From contig JAUCEF010000013.1 in the NCBI GenBank assembly GCA_033558025.1, forward strand, positions 923,001 through 987,000: a stretch of DNA of 64,000 bases, in the 5' to 3' direction. Below the pieces are notes generated by a model that worked only from the letters and a program-made list of their open reading frames with translations, had not been told where the DNA came from and did no database searches. The DNA comes from Phytophthora sp. 'mugwort' (taxonomy: Eukaryota > Oomycota > Peronosporomycetes > Peronosporales > Peronosporaceae). The stretch's first letter is position 1, and every line of letters starts with the position of its first letter. Made by a program: the position numbers and the translations under genes. Below, piece after piece: positions 1 through 11,014 of the stretch.

Positions 1-2
1 TA

Positions 3-287
3 CATTCGTCGGCCATGACGCGCGAGTTCCTTGGCGAAATGGAGGTCGAGGTCATGGAGTGGCCCGCTCGCTCCCCTGACCTCAACCCAATCGAGAATGT
101 ATGGAACGCGTTGTCCTCTGCTGTCTACGCGAATGGCAAGCAGTATCGCTCAACATCGGACCTGACCCGCGCTGTTCTCGACGCCTGGGAGCGCCTCAGT
201 CCATCGCTCTGTGACGCGCTCCTCACCTCGATGCCGAACCGGTGCATCGAAGTGATTGAGCGTCGCGGCGGTAAAACGCATTACTAG
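3..287 (+). CDS. Tc1/mariner transposase (DDE_3-type), C-terminal part
   Basis: This is the last 94 codons of a transposase whose frame is open to the left edge. Before the first ATG (15) the frame reads H-S-S-A, which fits the DNA..H segment that precedes the last catalytic region in Tc1-like proteins. The hallmark is SPDLNPIENVW at residues 20-30 counted from that ATG. In the family, the glutamate of NPIEN (codon 93-95) is the third acidic residue of the DDE/D catalytic triad that binds metal and cuts and joins DNA. A lysine/arginine-containing tail with an ERRGG-like motif ends at TAG 285-287, a usual length after the catalytic motif. No frameshift is visible. The first two catalytic aspartates are outside the window, so whether the protein is functional is unknown. 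The ATG at 15 is internal, not the true start. Confidence 0.85.
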   Translation, partial: HSSAMTREFLGEMEVEVMEWPARSPDLNPIENVWNALSSAVYANGKQYRSTSDLTRAVLDAWERLSPSLCDALLTSMPNRCIEVIERRGGKTHY

Positions 288-510
288 GTCCGACCATCAT
301 TCCAATAATATTGGATTTTGTATGTCTGCCATGTTTTTATTATTCTGACGCAGTGTCGATTGTGGTCTTTTGTATAGAAGCCCTATCACCAACTACAAAA
401 CTCAGGTTGTTAGCCTAAACCAACGTTTTTTATTGCTAATAGCGACCTCATATCTAAACAGCAAGCCAAACGGCTCAGTGGAAGCCGAGATATCGCGCCG
501 CAAAGTTTGT

Positions 511-533
511 TCCTAATTTTTTGGCGCGCACTG
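511..533 (-). repeat. Right terminal inverted repeat of the Tc1/mariner element
   Basis: Read on the - strand from the element end, this begins CAGTGCGCGCCAAAAAATTA. That is the usual Tc1/mariner form: a CAGT start flanked by TA. The outer TA at 534-535 is the target-site copy. The partner repeat is outside the window. Confidence 0.75.
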
Positions 534-901
534 TAGACTTCAAACAAGACGACCGTCGCTGACGGGGCTTGACCTCGGGCCCTCGTCGGTGGCGTGGCCC
601 ATTTCGTTGACAGATCCGCTGAGATGACACGTCTGGCATGACGACCGAGTCCATGCTCGGCGTGGACCTGCTGCGGTGCGGTATGAATCGGTGGAGTGGC
701 GTGGTGGCGGCATAGAATAGCGATCGCATGCGGCGGTCGTGGTGGGTTCCAGCACGGGTTTGAGGATGCAAGGTAGCGAAGAGGGTGTGAGCCAGGGCGT
801 GCCGGCGCAGCAGGACGTGGTGTAGCGTGTGTCGGATGTGTGGCTGTGTGTAGATGCGTTTATTTGTTCGTTTTTGGCGATGAGTGCGTTCTTTGAACGG
901 A

Positions 902-973
902 TTCTCGTTAGTATAGTGGTTAGTATACCCGCCTGTCACGCGGGTGACCCGGGTTCAATTCCCGGACGGGAAG
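902..973 (+). tRNA. trnD-GUC: tRNA-Asp (GTC), array 1 copy 1
   Basis: Reference copy for both arrays. It decodes Asp codons GAC and GAU. The cloverleaf is complete: acceptor stem TTCTCGT/ACGGGAA with one G-U pair; D arm with GG (G18, G19); anticodon stem CCCGC/GCGGG with loop CTGTCAC giving anticodon GTC; four-base variable region TGAC; T stem CCGGG/CCCGG with loop TTCAATT; and discriminator G73, an AspRS identity base. No CCA is encoded and there is no intron. Internal Pol III promoter: A box TAGTATAGTGG (909-919) and B box GGTTCAATTCC (952-962). The terminator TTTT lies at 978-981. All structural features suggest a functional gene. This copy belongs to the unit interrupted upstream by the Tc1 insertion. 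ccgT trailer. Confidence 0.98.
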
Positions 974-1459
974 CTTCTTTTGATCTTCGAATCCGTTGAT
1001 GTCACACCCCTGTGTCGCTTCGTTTAAGACGAACGCTGTGCCCGACTGTTCACAGCGCACACCCCGCGCGCTGCCGCCTTGTCGCCATTGCTAGACTTCA
1101 AACAAGACGACCGTCGCTGACGGGGCTTGACCTCGGGCCCTCGTCGGTGGCGTGGCCCATTTCGTTGACAGATCCGCTGAGATGACACGTCTGGCATGTC
1201 GACCGAGTCCATGCTCGGCGTGGACCTGCTGCGGTGCGGTATGAATCGGTGGAGTGGCGTGGTGGCGGCATAGAATAGCGATCGCATGCGGCGGTCGTGG
1301 TGGGTTCCAGCACGGGTTTGAGGATGCAAGGTAGCGAAGAGGGTGTGAGCCAGGGCGTGCCGGCGCAGCAGGACGTGGTGTAGCGTGTGTCGGATGTGTG
1401 GCTGTGTGTAGATGCGTTTATTTGTTCGTTTTTGGAGATGAGTGCGTTCTTTGAACGGA

Positions 1460-1531
1460 TTCTCGTTAGTATAGTGGTTAGTATACCCGCCTGTCACGCG
1501 GGTGACCCGGGTTCAATTCCCGGACGGGAAG
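1460..1531 (+). tRNA. trnD-GUC: tRNA-Asp (GTC), array 1 copy 2
   Basis: Identical to copy 1. Leader allele ggAgatg (normally ggCgatg); ccgT trailer. Confidence 0.97.
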
Positions 1532-2017
1532 CTTCTTTTGATCTTCGAATCCGTTGATGTCACACCCCTGTGTCGCTTCGTTTAAGACGAACGCTGTGCC
1601 CGACTGTTCACAGCGCACACCCCGCGCGCTGCCGCCTTGTCGCCATTGCTAGACTTCAAACAAGACGACCGTCGCTGACGGGGCTTGACCTCGGGCCCTC
1701 GTCGGTGGCGTGGCCCATTTCGTTGACAGATCCGCTGAGATGACACGTCTGGCATGTCGACCGAGTCCATGCTCGGCGTGGACCTGCTGCGGTGCGGTAT
1801 GAATCGGTGGAGTGGCGTGGTGGCGGCATAGAATAGCGATCGCATGCGGCGGTCGTGGTGGGTTCCAGCACGGGTTTGAGGATGCAAGGTAGCGAAGAGG
1901 GTGTGAGCCAGGGCGTGCCGGCGCAGCAGGACGTGGTGTAGCGTGTGTCGGATGTGTGGCTGTGTGTAGATGCGTTTATTTGTTCGTTTTTGGCGATGAG
2001 TGCGTTCTTTGAACGGA

Positions 2018-2089
2018 TTCTCGTTAGTATAGTGGTTAGTATACCCGCCTGTCACGCGGGTGACCCGGGTTCAATTCCCGGACGGGAAG
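2018..2089 (+). tRNA. trnD-GUC: tRNA-Asp (GTC), array 1 copy 3
   Basis: Canonical gene; ccgA trailer. Confidence 0.97.
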
Positions 2090-2575
2090 CTTCTTTTGAT
2101 CTTCGAATCCGATGATGTCACACCCCTGTGTCGCTTCGTTTAAGACGAACGCTGTGCCCGACTGTTCACAGCACACACCCCGCGCGCTGCCGCCTTGTCG
2201 CCATTGCTAGACTTCAAACAAGACGACCGTCGCTGACGGGGCTTGACCTCGGGCCCTCGTCGGTGGCGTGGCCCATTTCGTTGACAGATCCGCTGAGATG
2301 ACACGTCTGGCATGTCGACCGAGTCCATGCTCGGCGTGGACCTGCTGCGGTGCGGTATGAATCGGTGGAGTGGCGTGGTGGCGGCATAGAATAGCGATCG
2401 CATGCGGCGGTCGTGGTGGGTTCCAGCACGGGTTTGAGGATGCAAGGTAGCGAAGAGGGTGTGAGCCAGGGCGTGCCGGCGCAGCAGGACGTGGTGTAGC
2501 GTGTGTCGGATGTGTGGCTGTGTGTAGATGCGTTTATTTGTTCGTTTTTGGAGATGAGTGCGTTCTTTGAACGGA

Positions 2576-2647
2576 TTCTCGTTAGTATAGTGGTTAGTAT
2601 ACCCGCCTGTCACGCGGGTGACCCGGGTTCAATTCCCGGACGGGAAG
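2576..2647 (+). tRNA. trnD-GUC: tRNA-Asp (GTC), array 1 copy 4
   Basis: Canonical gene; ggAgatg leader, ccgT trailer. Confidence 0.97.
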
Positions 2648-3133
2648 CTTCTTTTGATCTTCGAATCCGTTGATGTCACACCCCTGTGTCGCTTCGTTTA
2701 AGACGAACGCTGTGCCCGACTGTTCACAGCGCACACCCCGCGCGCTGCCGCCTTGTCGCCATTGCTAGACTTCAAACAAGACGACCGTCGCTGACGGGGC
2801 TTGACCTCGGGCCCTCGTCGGTGGCGTGGCCCATTTCGTTGACAGATCCGCTGAGATGACACGTCTGGCATGTCGACCGAGTCCATGCTCGGCGTGGACC
2901 TGCTGCGGTGCGGTATGAATCGGTGGAGTGGCGTGGTGGCGGCATAGAATAGCGATCGCATGCGGCGGTCGTGGTGGGTTCCAGCACGGGTTTGAGGATG
3001 CAAGGTAGCGAAGAGGGTGTGAGCCAGGGCGTGCCGGCGCAGCAGGACGTGGTGTAGCGTGTGTCGGATGTGTGGCTGTGTGTAGATGCGTTTATTTGTT
3101 CGTTTTTGGCGATGAGTGCGTTCTTTGAACGGA

Positions 3134-3205
3134 TTCTCGTTAGTATAGTGGTTAGTATACCCGCCTGTCACGCGGGTGACCCGGGTTCAATTCCCGGACG
3201 GGAAG
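3134..3205 (+). tRNA. trnD-GUC: tRNA-Asp (GTC), array 1 copy 5
   Basis: Canonical gene; ccgA trailer. Confidence 0.97.
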
Positions 3206-3691
3206 CTTCTTTTGATCTTCGAATCCGATGATGTCACACCCCTGTGTCGCTTCGTTTAAGACGAACGCTGTGCCCGACTGTTCACAGCACACACCCCGCG
3301 CGCTGCCGCCTTGTCGCCATTGCTAGACTTCAAACAAGACGACCGTCGCTGACGGGGCTTGACCTCGGGCCCTCGTCGGTGGCGTGGCCCATTTCGTTGA
3401 CAGATCCGCTGAGATGACACGTCTGGCATGTCGACCGAGTCCATGCTCGGCGTGGACCTGCTGCGGTGCGGTATGAATCGGTGGAGTGGCGTGGTGGCGG
3501 CATAGAATAGCGATCGCATGCGGCGGTCGTGGTGGGTTCCAGCACGGGTTTGAGGATGCAAGGTAGCGAAGAGGGTGTGAGCCAGGGCGTGCCGGCGCAG
3601 CAGGACGTGGTGTAGCGTGTGTCGGATGTGTGGCTGTGTGTAGATGCGTTTATTTGTTCGTTTTTGGCGATGAGTGCGTTCTTTGAACGGA

Positions 3692-3763
3692 TTCTCGTTA
3701 GTATAGTGGTTAGTATACCCGCCTGTCACGCGGGTGACCCGGGTTCAATTCCCGGACGGGAAG
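3692..3763 (+). tRNA. trnD-GUC: tRNA-Asp (GTC), array 1 copy 6
   Basis: Canonical gene; ccgA trailer. Confidence 0.97.
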
Positions 3764-4249
3764 CTTCTTTTGATCTTCGAATCCGATGATGTCACACCCC
3801 TGTGTCGCTTCGTTTAAGACGAACGCTGTGCCCGACTGTTCACAGCGCACACCCCGCGCGCTGCCGCCTTGTCGCCATTGCTAGACTTCAAACAAGACGA
3901 CCGTCGCTGACGGGGCTTGACCTCGGGCCCTCGTCGGTGGCGTGGCCCATTTCGTTGACAGATCCGCTGAGATGACACGTCTGGCATGTCGACCGAGTCC
4001 ATGCTCGGCGTGGACCTGCTGCGGTGCGGTATGAATCGGTGGAGTGGCGTGGTGGCGGCATAGAATAGCGATCGCATGCGGCGGTCGTGGTGGGTTCCAG
4101 CACGGGTTTGAGGATGCAAGGTAGCGAAGAGGGTGTGAGCCAGGGCGTGCCGGCGCAGCAGGACGTGGTGTAGCGTGTGTCGGATGTGTGGCTGTGTGTA
4201 GATGCGTTTATTTGTTCGTTTTTGGCGATGAGTGCGTTCTTTGAACGGA

Positions 4250-4321
4250 TTCTCGTTAGTATAGTGGTTAGTATACCCGCCTGTCACGCGGGTGACCCGG
4301 GTTCAATTCCCGGACGGGAAG
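4250..4321 (+). tRNA. trnD-GUC: tRNA-Asp (GTC), array 1 copy 7
   Basis: Canonical gene; ccgA trailer. Confidence 0.97.
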
Positions 4322-4807
4322 CTTCTTTTGATCTTCGAATCCGATGATGTCACACCCCTGTGTCGCTTCGTTTAAGACGAACGCTGTGCCCGACTGTTCA
4401 CAGCACACACCCCGCGCGCTGCCGCCTTGTCGCCATTGCTAGACTTCAAACAAGACGACCGTCGCTGACGGGGCTTGACCTCGGGCCCTCGTCGGTGGCG
4501 TGGCCCATTTCGTTGACAGATCCGCTGAGATGACACGTCTGGCATGTCGACCGAGTCCATGCTCGGCGTGGACCTGCTGCGGTGCGGTATGAATCGGTGG
4601 AGTGGCGTGGTGGCGGCATAGAATAGCGATCGCATGCGGCGGTCGTGGTGGGTTCCAGCACGGGTTTGAGGATGCAAGGTAGCGAAGAGGGTGTGAGCCA
4701 GGGCGTGCCGGCGCAGCAGGACGTGGTGTAGCGTGTGTCGGATGTGTGGCTGTGTGTAGATGCGTTTATTTGTTCGTTTTTGGAGATGAGTGCGTTCTTT
4801 GAACGGA

Positions 4808-4879
4808 TTCTCGTTAGTATAGTGGTTAGTATACCCGCCTGTCACGCGGGTGACCCGGGTTCAATTCCCGGACGGGAAG
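4808..4879 (+). tRNA. trnD-GUC: tRNA-Asp (GTC), array 1 copy 8
   Basis: Canonical gene; ggAgatg leader, ccgT trailer. Confidence 0.97.
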
Positions 4880-5365
4880 CTTCTTTTGATCTTCGAATCC
4901 GTTGATGTCACACCCCTGTGTCGCTTCGTTTAAGACGAACGCTGTGCCCGACTGTTCACAGCGCACACCCCGCGCGCTGCCGCCTTGTCGCCATTGCTAG
5001 ACTTCAAACAAGACGACCGTCGCTGACGGGGCTTGACCTCGGGCCCTCGTCGGTGGCGTGGCCCATTTCGTTGACAGATCCGCTGAGATGACACGTCTGG
5101 CATGTCGACCGAGTCCATGCTCGGCGTGGACCTGCTGCGGTGCGGTATGAATCGGTGGAGTGGCGTGGTGGCGGCATAGAATAGCGATCGCATGCGGCGG
5201 TCGTGGTGGGTTCCAGCACGGGTTTGAGGATGCAAGGTAGCGAAGAGGGTGTGAGCCAGGGCGTGCCGGCGCAGCAGGACGTGGTGTAGCGTGTGTCGGA
5301 TGTGTGGCTGTGTGTAGATGCGTTTATTTGTTCGTTTTTGGCGATGAGTGCGTTCTTTGAACGGA

Positions 5366-5437
5366 TTCTCGTTAGTATAGTGGTTAGTATACCCGCCTGT
5401 CACGCGGGTGACCCGGGTTCAATTCCCGGACGGGAAG
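5366..5437 (+). tRNA. trnD-GUC: tRNA-Asp (GTC), array 1 copy 9
   Basis: Canonical gene; ccgA trailer. Confidence 0.97.
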
Positions 5438-5923
5438 CTTCTTTTGATCTTCGAATCCGATGATGTCACACCCCTGTGTCGCTTCGTTTAAGACGAACGC
5501 TGTGCCCGACTGTTCACAGCACACACCCCGCGCGCTGCCGCCTTGTCGCCATTGCTAGACTTCAAACAAGACGACCGTCGCTGACGGGGCTTGACCTCGG
5601 GCCCTCGTCGGTGGCGTGGCCCATTTCGTTGACAGATCCGCTGAGATGACACGTCTGGCATGTCGACCGAGTCCATGCTCGGCGTGGACCTGCTGCGGTG
5701 CGGTATGAATCGGTGGAGTGGCGTGGTGGCGGCATAGAATAGCGATCGCATGCGGCGGTCGTGGTGGGTTCCAGCACGGGTTTGAGGATGCAAGGTAGCG
5801 AAGAGGGTGTGAGCCAGGGCGTGCCGGCGCAGCAGGACGTGGTGTAGCGTGTGTCGGATGTGTGGCTGTGTGTAGATGCGTTTATTTGTTCGTTTTTGGC
5901 GATGAGTGCGTTCTTTGAACGGA

Positions 5924-5995
5924 TTCTCGTTAGTATAGTGGTTAGTATACCCGCCTGTCACGCGGGTGACCCGGGTTCAATTCCCGGACGGGAAG
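5924..5995 (+). tRNA. trnD-GUC: tRNA-Asp (GTC), array 1 copy 10
   Basis: Canonical gene; ccgA trailer. Confidence 0.97.
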
Positions 5996-6481
5996 CTTCT
6001 TTTGATCTTCGAATCCGATGATGTCACACCCCTGTGTCGCTTCGTTTAAGACGAACGCTGTGCCCGACTGTTCACAGCACACACCCCGCGCGCTGCCGCC
6101 TTGTCGCCATTGCTAGACTTCAAACAAGACGACCGTCGCTGACGGGGCTTGACCTCGGGCCCTCGTCGGTGGCGTGGCCCATTTCGTTGACAGATCCGCT
6201 GAGATGACACGTCTGGCATGTCGACCGAGTCCATGCTCGGCGTGGACCTGCTGCGGTGCGGTATGAATCGGTGGAGTGGCGTGGTGGCGGCATAGAATAG
6301 CGATCGCATGCGGCGGTCGTGGTGGGTTCCAGCACGGGTTTGAGGATGCAAGGTAGCGAAGAGGGTGTGAGCCAGGGCGTGCCGGCGCAGCAGGACGTGG
6401 TGTAGCGTGTGTCGGATGTGTGGCTGTGTGTAGATGCGTTTATTTGTTCGTTTTTGGCGATGAGTGCGTTCTTTGAACGGA

Positions 6482-6553
6482 TTCTCGTTAGTATAGTGGT
6501 TAGTATACCCGCCTGTCACGCGGGTGACCCGGGTTCAATTCCCGGACGGGAAG
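6482..6553 (+). tRNA. trnD-GUC: tRNA-Asp (GTC), array 1 copy 11
   Basis: Canonical gene; ccgA trailer. Confidence 0.97.
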
Positions 6554-7039
6554 CTTCTTTTGATCTTCGAATCCGATGATGTCACACCCCTGTGTCGCTT
6601 CGTTTAAGACGAACGCTGTGCCCGACTGTTCACAGCACACACCCCGCGCGCCGCCGCCTTGTCGCCATGGCTAGACTTCAAACAAGACGACCGTCGCTGA
6701 CGGGGCTTGACCTCGGGCCCTCGTCGGTGGCGTGGCCCATTTCGTTGACAGATCCGCTGAGATGACACGTCTGGCATGTCGACCGAGTCCATGCTCGGCG
6801 TGGACCTGCTGCGGTGCGGTATGAATCGGTGGAGTGGCGTGGTGGCGGCATAGAATAGCGATCGCATGCGGCGGTCGTGGTGGGTTCCAGCACGGGTTTG
6901 AGGATGCAAGGTAGCGAAGAGGGTGTGAGCCAGGGCGTGCCGGCGCAGCAGGACGTGGTGTAGCGTGTGTCGGATGTGTGGCTGTGTGTAGATGCGTTTA
7001 TTTGTTCGTTTTTGGCGATGAGTGCGTTCTTTGAACGGA

Positions 7040-7111
7040 TTCTCGTTAGTATAGTGGTTAGTATACCCGCCTGTCACGCGGGTGACCCGGGTTCAATTCC
7101 CGGACGGGAAG
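7040..7111 (+). tRNA. trnD-GUC: tRNA-Asp (GTC), array 1 copy 12
   Basis: Canonical gene; ccgA trailer. First unit with the catGgctag spacer allele. Confidence 0.97.
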
Positions 7112-7597
7112 CTTCTTTTGATCTTCGAATCCGATGATGTCACACCCCTGTGTCGCTTCGTTTAAGACGAACGCTGTGCCCGACTGTTCACAGCACACAC
7201 CCCGCGCGCTGCCGCCTTGTCGCCATGGCTAGACTTCAAACAAGACGACCGTCGCTGACGGGGCTTGACCTCGGGCCCTCGTCGGTGGCGTGGCCCATTT
7301 CGTTGACAGATCCGCTGAGATGACACGTCTGGCATGTCGACGGAGTCCATGCTCGGCGTGGACCTGCTGTGGTGCGGTATGAATCGGTGGAGTGGCGTGG
7401 TGGCGGCATAGAATAGCGATCGCATGCGGCGGTCGTGGTGGGTTCCAGCACGGGTTTGAGGATGCAAGGTAGCGAAGAGGGTGTGAGCCAGGGCGTGCCG
7501 GCGCAGCAGGACGTGGTGTAGCGTGTGTCGGATGTGTGGCTGTGTGTAGATGCGTTTATTTGTTCGTTTTTGGCGATGAGTGCGTTCTTTGAACGGA

Positions 7598-7669
7598 TTC
7601 TCGTTAGTATAGTGGTTAGTATACCCGCCTGTCACGCGGGTGACCCGGGTTCAATTCCCGGACGGGAAG
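7598..7669 (+). tRNA. trnD-GUC: tRNA-Asp (GTC), array 1 copy 13
   Basis: Canonical gene; ccgA trailer. Spacer carries the gtcgacGgag and ctgctgTgg alleles, shared with copy 14. Confidence 0.97.
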
Positions 7670-8155
7670 CTTCTTTTGATCTTCGAATCCGATGATGTCA
7701 CACCCCTGTGTCGCTTCGTTTAAGACGAACGCTGTGCCCGACTGTTCACAGCACACACCCCGCGCGCTGCCGCCTTGTCGCCATGGCTAGACTTCAAACA
7801 AGACGACCGTCGCTGACGGGGCTTGACCTCGGGCCCTCGTCGGTGGCGTGGCCCATTTCGTTGACAGATCCGCTGAGATGACACGTCTGGCATGTCGACG
7901 GAGTCCATGCTCGGCGTGGACCTGCTGTGGTGCGGTATGAATCGGTGGAGTGGCGTGGTGGCGGCATAGAATAGCGATCGCATGCGGCGGTCGTGGTGGG
8001 TTCCAGCACGGGTTTGAGGATGCAAGGTAGCGAAGAGGGTGTGAGCCAGGGCGTGCCGGCGCAGCAGGACGTGGTGTAGCGTGTGTCGGATGTGTGGCTG
8101 TGTGTAGATGCGTTTATTTGTTCGTTTTTGGCGATGAGTGCGTTCTTTGAACGGA

Positions 8156-8227
8156 TTCTCGTTAGTATAGTGGTTAGTATACCCGCCTGTCACGCGGGTG
8201 ACCCGGGTTCAATTCCCGGACGGGAAG
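8156..8227 (+). tRNA. trnD-GUC: tRNA-Asp (GTC), array 1 copy 14
   Basis: Canonical gene; ccgA trailer. Same spacer alleles as copy 13, suggesting a recent duplication. Confidence 0.97.
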
Positions 8228-8713
8228 CTTCTTTTGATCTTCGAATCCGATGATGTCACACCCCTGTGTCGCTTCGTTTAAGACGAACGCTGTGCCCGAC
8301 TGTTCACAGCACACACCCCGCGCGCTGCCGCCTTGTCGCCATGGCTAGACTTCAAACAAGACGACCGTCGCTGACGGGGCTTGACCTCGGGCCCTCGTCG
8401 GTGGCGTGGCCCATTTCGTTGACAGATCCGCTGAGATGACACGTCTGGCATGTCGACGGAGTCCATGCTCGGCGTGGACCTGCTGCGGTGCGGTATGAAT
8501 CGGTGGAGTGGCGTGGTGGCGGCATAGAATAGCGATCGCATGCGGCGGTCGTGGTGGGTTCCAGCACGGGTTTGAGGATGCAAGGTAGCGAAGAGGGTGT
8601 GAGCCAGGGCGTGCCGGCGCAGCAGGACGTGGTGTAGCGTGTGTCGGATGTGTGGCTGTGTGTAGATGCGTTTATTTGTTCGTTTTTGGCGATGAGTGCG
8701 TTCTTTGAACGGA

Positions 8714-8785
8714 TTCTCGTTAGTATAGTGGTTAGTATACCCGCCTGTCACGCGGGTGACCCGGGTTCAATTCCCGGACGGGAAG
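8714..8785 (+). tRNA. trnD-GUC: tRNA-Asp (GTC), array 1 copy 15
   Basis: Canonical gene; ccgT trailer; gtcgacGgag spacer allele. Confidence 0.97.
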
Positions 8786-9271
8786 CTTCTTTTGATCTTC
8801 GAATCCGTTGATGTCACACCCCTGTGTCGCTTCGTTTAAGACGAACGCTGTGCCCGACTGTTCACAGCACACACCCCGCGCGCCGCCGCCTTGTCGCCAT
8901 TGCTAGACTTCAAACAAGACGACCGTCGCTGACGGGGCTTGACCTCGGGCCCTCGTCGGTGGCGTGGCCCATTTCGTTGACAGATCCGCTGAGATGACAC
9001 GTCTGGCATGTCGACGGAGTCCATGCTCGGCGTGGACCTGCTGCGGTGCGGTATGAATCGGTGGAGTGGCGTGGTGGCGGCATAGAATAGCGATCGCATG
9101 CGGCGGTCGTGGTGGGTTCCAGCACGGGTTTGAGGATGCAAGGTAGCGAAGAGGGTGTGAGCCAGGGCGTGCCGGCGCAGCAGGACGTGGTGTAGCGTGT
9201 GTCGGATGTGTGGCTGTGTGTAGATGCGTTTATTTGTTCGTTTTTGGCGATGAGTGCGTTCTTTGAACGGA

Positions 9272-9343
9272 TTCTCGTTAGTATAGTGGTTAGTATACCC
9301 GCCTGTCACGCGGGTGACCCGGGTTCAATTCCCGGACGGGAAG
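9272..9343 (+). tRNA. trnD-GUC: tRNA-Asp (GTC), array 1 copy 16
   Basis: Canonical gene; ccgT trailer; last unit with the gtcgacGgag spacer allele. Confidence 0.97.
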
Positions 9344-9829
9344 CTTCTTTTGATCTTCGAATCCGTTGATGTCACACCCCTGTGTCGCTTCGTTTAAGAC
9401 GAACGCTGTGCCCGACTGTTCACAGCACACACCCCGCGCGCTGCCGCCTTGTCGCCATGGCTAGACTTCAAACAAGACGACCGTCGCTGACGGGGCTTGA
9501 CCTCGGGCCCTCGTCGGTGGCGTGGCCCATTTCGTTGACAGATCCGCTGAGATGACACGTCTGGCATGTCGACCGAGTCCATGCTCGGCGTGGACCTGCT
9601 GCGGTGCGGTATGAATCGGTGGAGTGGCGTGGTGGCGGCATAGAATAGCGATCGCATGCGGCGGTCGTGGTGGGTTCCAGCACGGGTTTGAGGATGCAAG
9701 GTAGCGAAGAGGGTGTGAGCCAGGGCGTGCCGGCGCAGCAGGACGTGGTGTAGCGTGTGTCGGATGTGTGGCTGTGTGTAGATGCGTTTATTTGTTCGTT
9801 TTTGGAGATGAGTGCGTTCTTTGAACGGA

Positions 9830-9901
9830 TTCTCGTTAGTATAGTGGTTAGTATACCCGCCTGTCACGCGGGTGACCCGGGTTCAATTCCCGGACGGGAA
9901 G
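9830..9901 (+). tRNA. trnD-GUC: tRNA-Asp (GTC), array 1 copy 17
   Basis: Canonical gene; ggAgatg leader, ccgT trailer. Confidence 0.97.
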
Positions 9902-10384
9902 CTTCTTTTGATCTTCGAATCCGTTGATGTCACACCCCTGTGTCGCTTCGTTTAAGACGAACGCTGTGCCCGACTGTTCACAGCACACACCCCGCGCGCT
10001 GCCGCCTTGTCGCCATGGCTAGACTTCAAACAAGACGACCGTCGCTGACGGGGCTTGACCTCGGGCCCTCGTCGGTGGCGTGGCCCATTTCGTTGACAGA
10101 TCCGCTGAGATGACACGTCTGGCATGTCGACCGAGTCCATGCTCGGCGTGGACCTGCTGTGCGGTATGAATCGGTGGAGTGGCGTGGTGGCGGCATAGAA
10201 TAGCGATCGCATGCGGCGGTCGTGGTGGGTTCCAGCACGGGTTTGAGGATGCAAGGTAGCGAAGAGGGTGTGAGCCAGGGCGTGCCGGCGCAGCAGGACG
10301 TGGTGTAGCGTGTGTCGGATGTGTGGCTGTGTGTAGATGCGTTTATTTGTTCGTTTTTGGCGATGAGTGCGTTCTTTGAACGGA

Positions 10385-10456
10385 TTCTCGTTAGTATAGT
10401 GGTTAGTATACCCGCCTGTCACGCGGGTGACCCGGGTTCAATTCCCGGACGGGAAG
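10385..10456 (+). tRNA. trnD-GUC: tRNA-Asp (GTC), array 1 copy 18
   Basis: Canonical gene in a 555-bp unit. The spacer lacks 3 bp near 10159 (ctgctgtgcgg instead of ctgctgcggtgcgg). ccgT trailer. Confidence 0.97.
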
Positions 10457-10942
10457 CTTCTTTTGATCTTCGAATCCGTTGATGTCACACCCCTGTGTCG
10501 CTTCGTTTAAGACGAACGCTGTGCCCGACTGTTCACAGCACACACCCCGCGCGCTGCCGCCTTGTCGCCATTGCTAGACTTCAAACAAGACGACCGTCGC
10601 TGACGGGGCTTGACCTCGGGCCCTCGTCGGTGGCGTGGCCCATTTCGTTGACAGATCCGCTGAGATGACACGTCTGGCATGTCGACCGAGTCCATGCTCG
10701 GCGTGGACCTGCTGCGGTGCGGTATGAATCGGTGGAGTGGCGTGGTGGCGGCATAGAATAGCGATCGCATGCGGCGGTCGTGGTGGGTTCCAGCACGGGT
10801 TTGAGGATGCAAGGTAGCGAAGAGGGTGTGAGCCAGGGCGTGCCGGCGCAGCAGGACGTGGTGTAGCGTGTGTCGGATGTGTGGCTGTGTGTAGATGCGT
10901 TTATTTGTTCGTTTTTGGCGATGTGTGCGTTCTTTGAACGGA

Positions 10943-11014
10943 TTCTCGTTAGTATAGTGGTTAGTATACCCGCCTGTCACGCGGGTGACCCGGGTTCAAT
11001 TCCCGGACGGGAAG
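10943..11014 (+). tRNA. trnD-GUC: tRNA-Asp (GTC), array 1 copy 19
   Basis: Canonical gene; leader allele gatgTgtgcg, shared only with copy 22; ccgT trailer. Confidence 0.97.

Larger units (their letters stand above)
1..533 (+). mobile_element. Tc1/mariner-type DNA transposon, right (3') part
   Basis: The window opens inside a cut-and-paste transposon. The transposase C-terminus ends at 287, about 220 bp of noncoding sequence follows, and the element ends with a terminal repeat whose last bases are CACTG at 529-533, directly followed by TA (534-535). Tc1/mariner elements duplicate a TA target on insertion. In undisturbed array units the same place reads gcTAgacttc, so this element sits in the TA of an array unit. 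The left end and left TA copy lie outside the window, so completeness and activity cannot be judged. Confidence 0.85.

Noticed and set aside
1024..1497. 157-codon open frame antisense to each unit (and nested 71-, 87- and 124-codon frames), repeated over 100 times
   Set aside because: It starts with GTG inside the tRNA gene, two long frames overlap on the same strand, and changes between units are mostly amino-acid changing. The 32-bp deletion destroys the frame without consequence. It is a by-product of GC-rich repeated DNA.
2110..2260. Box C/D snoRNA downstream of the tRNA (ATGATGT and CTGA motifs)
   Set aside because: The box C-like motif is lost in the common ccgT allele, and there is no terminal stem pairing the motifs. 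A Pol III terminator separates it from the tRNA.
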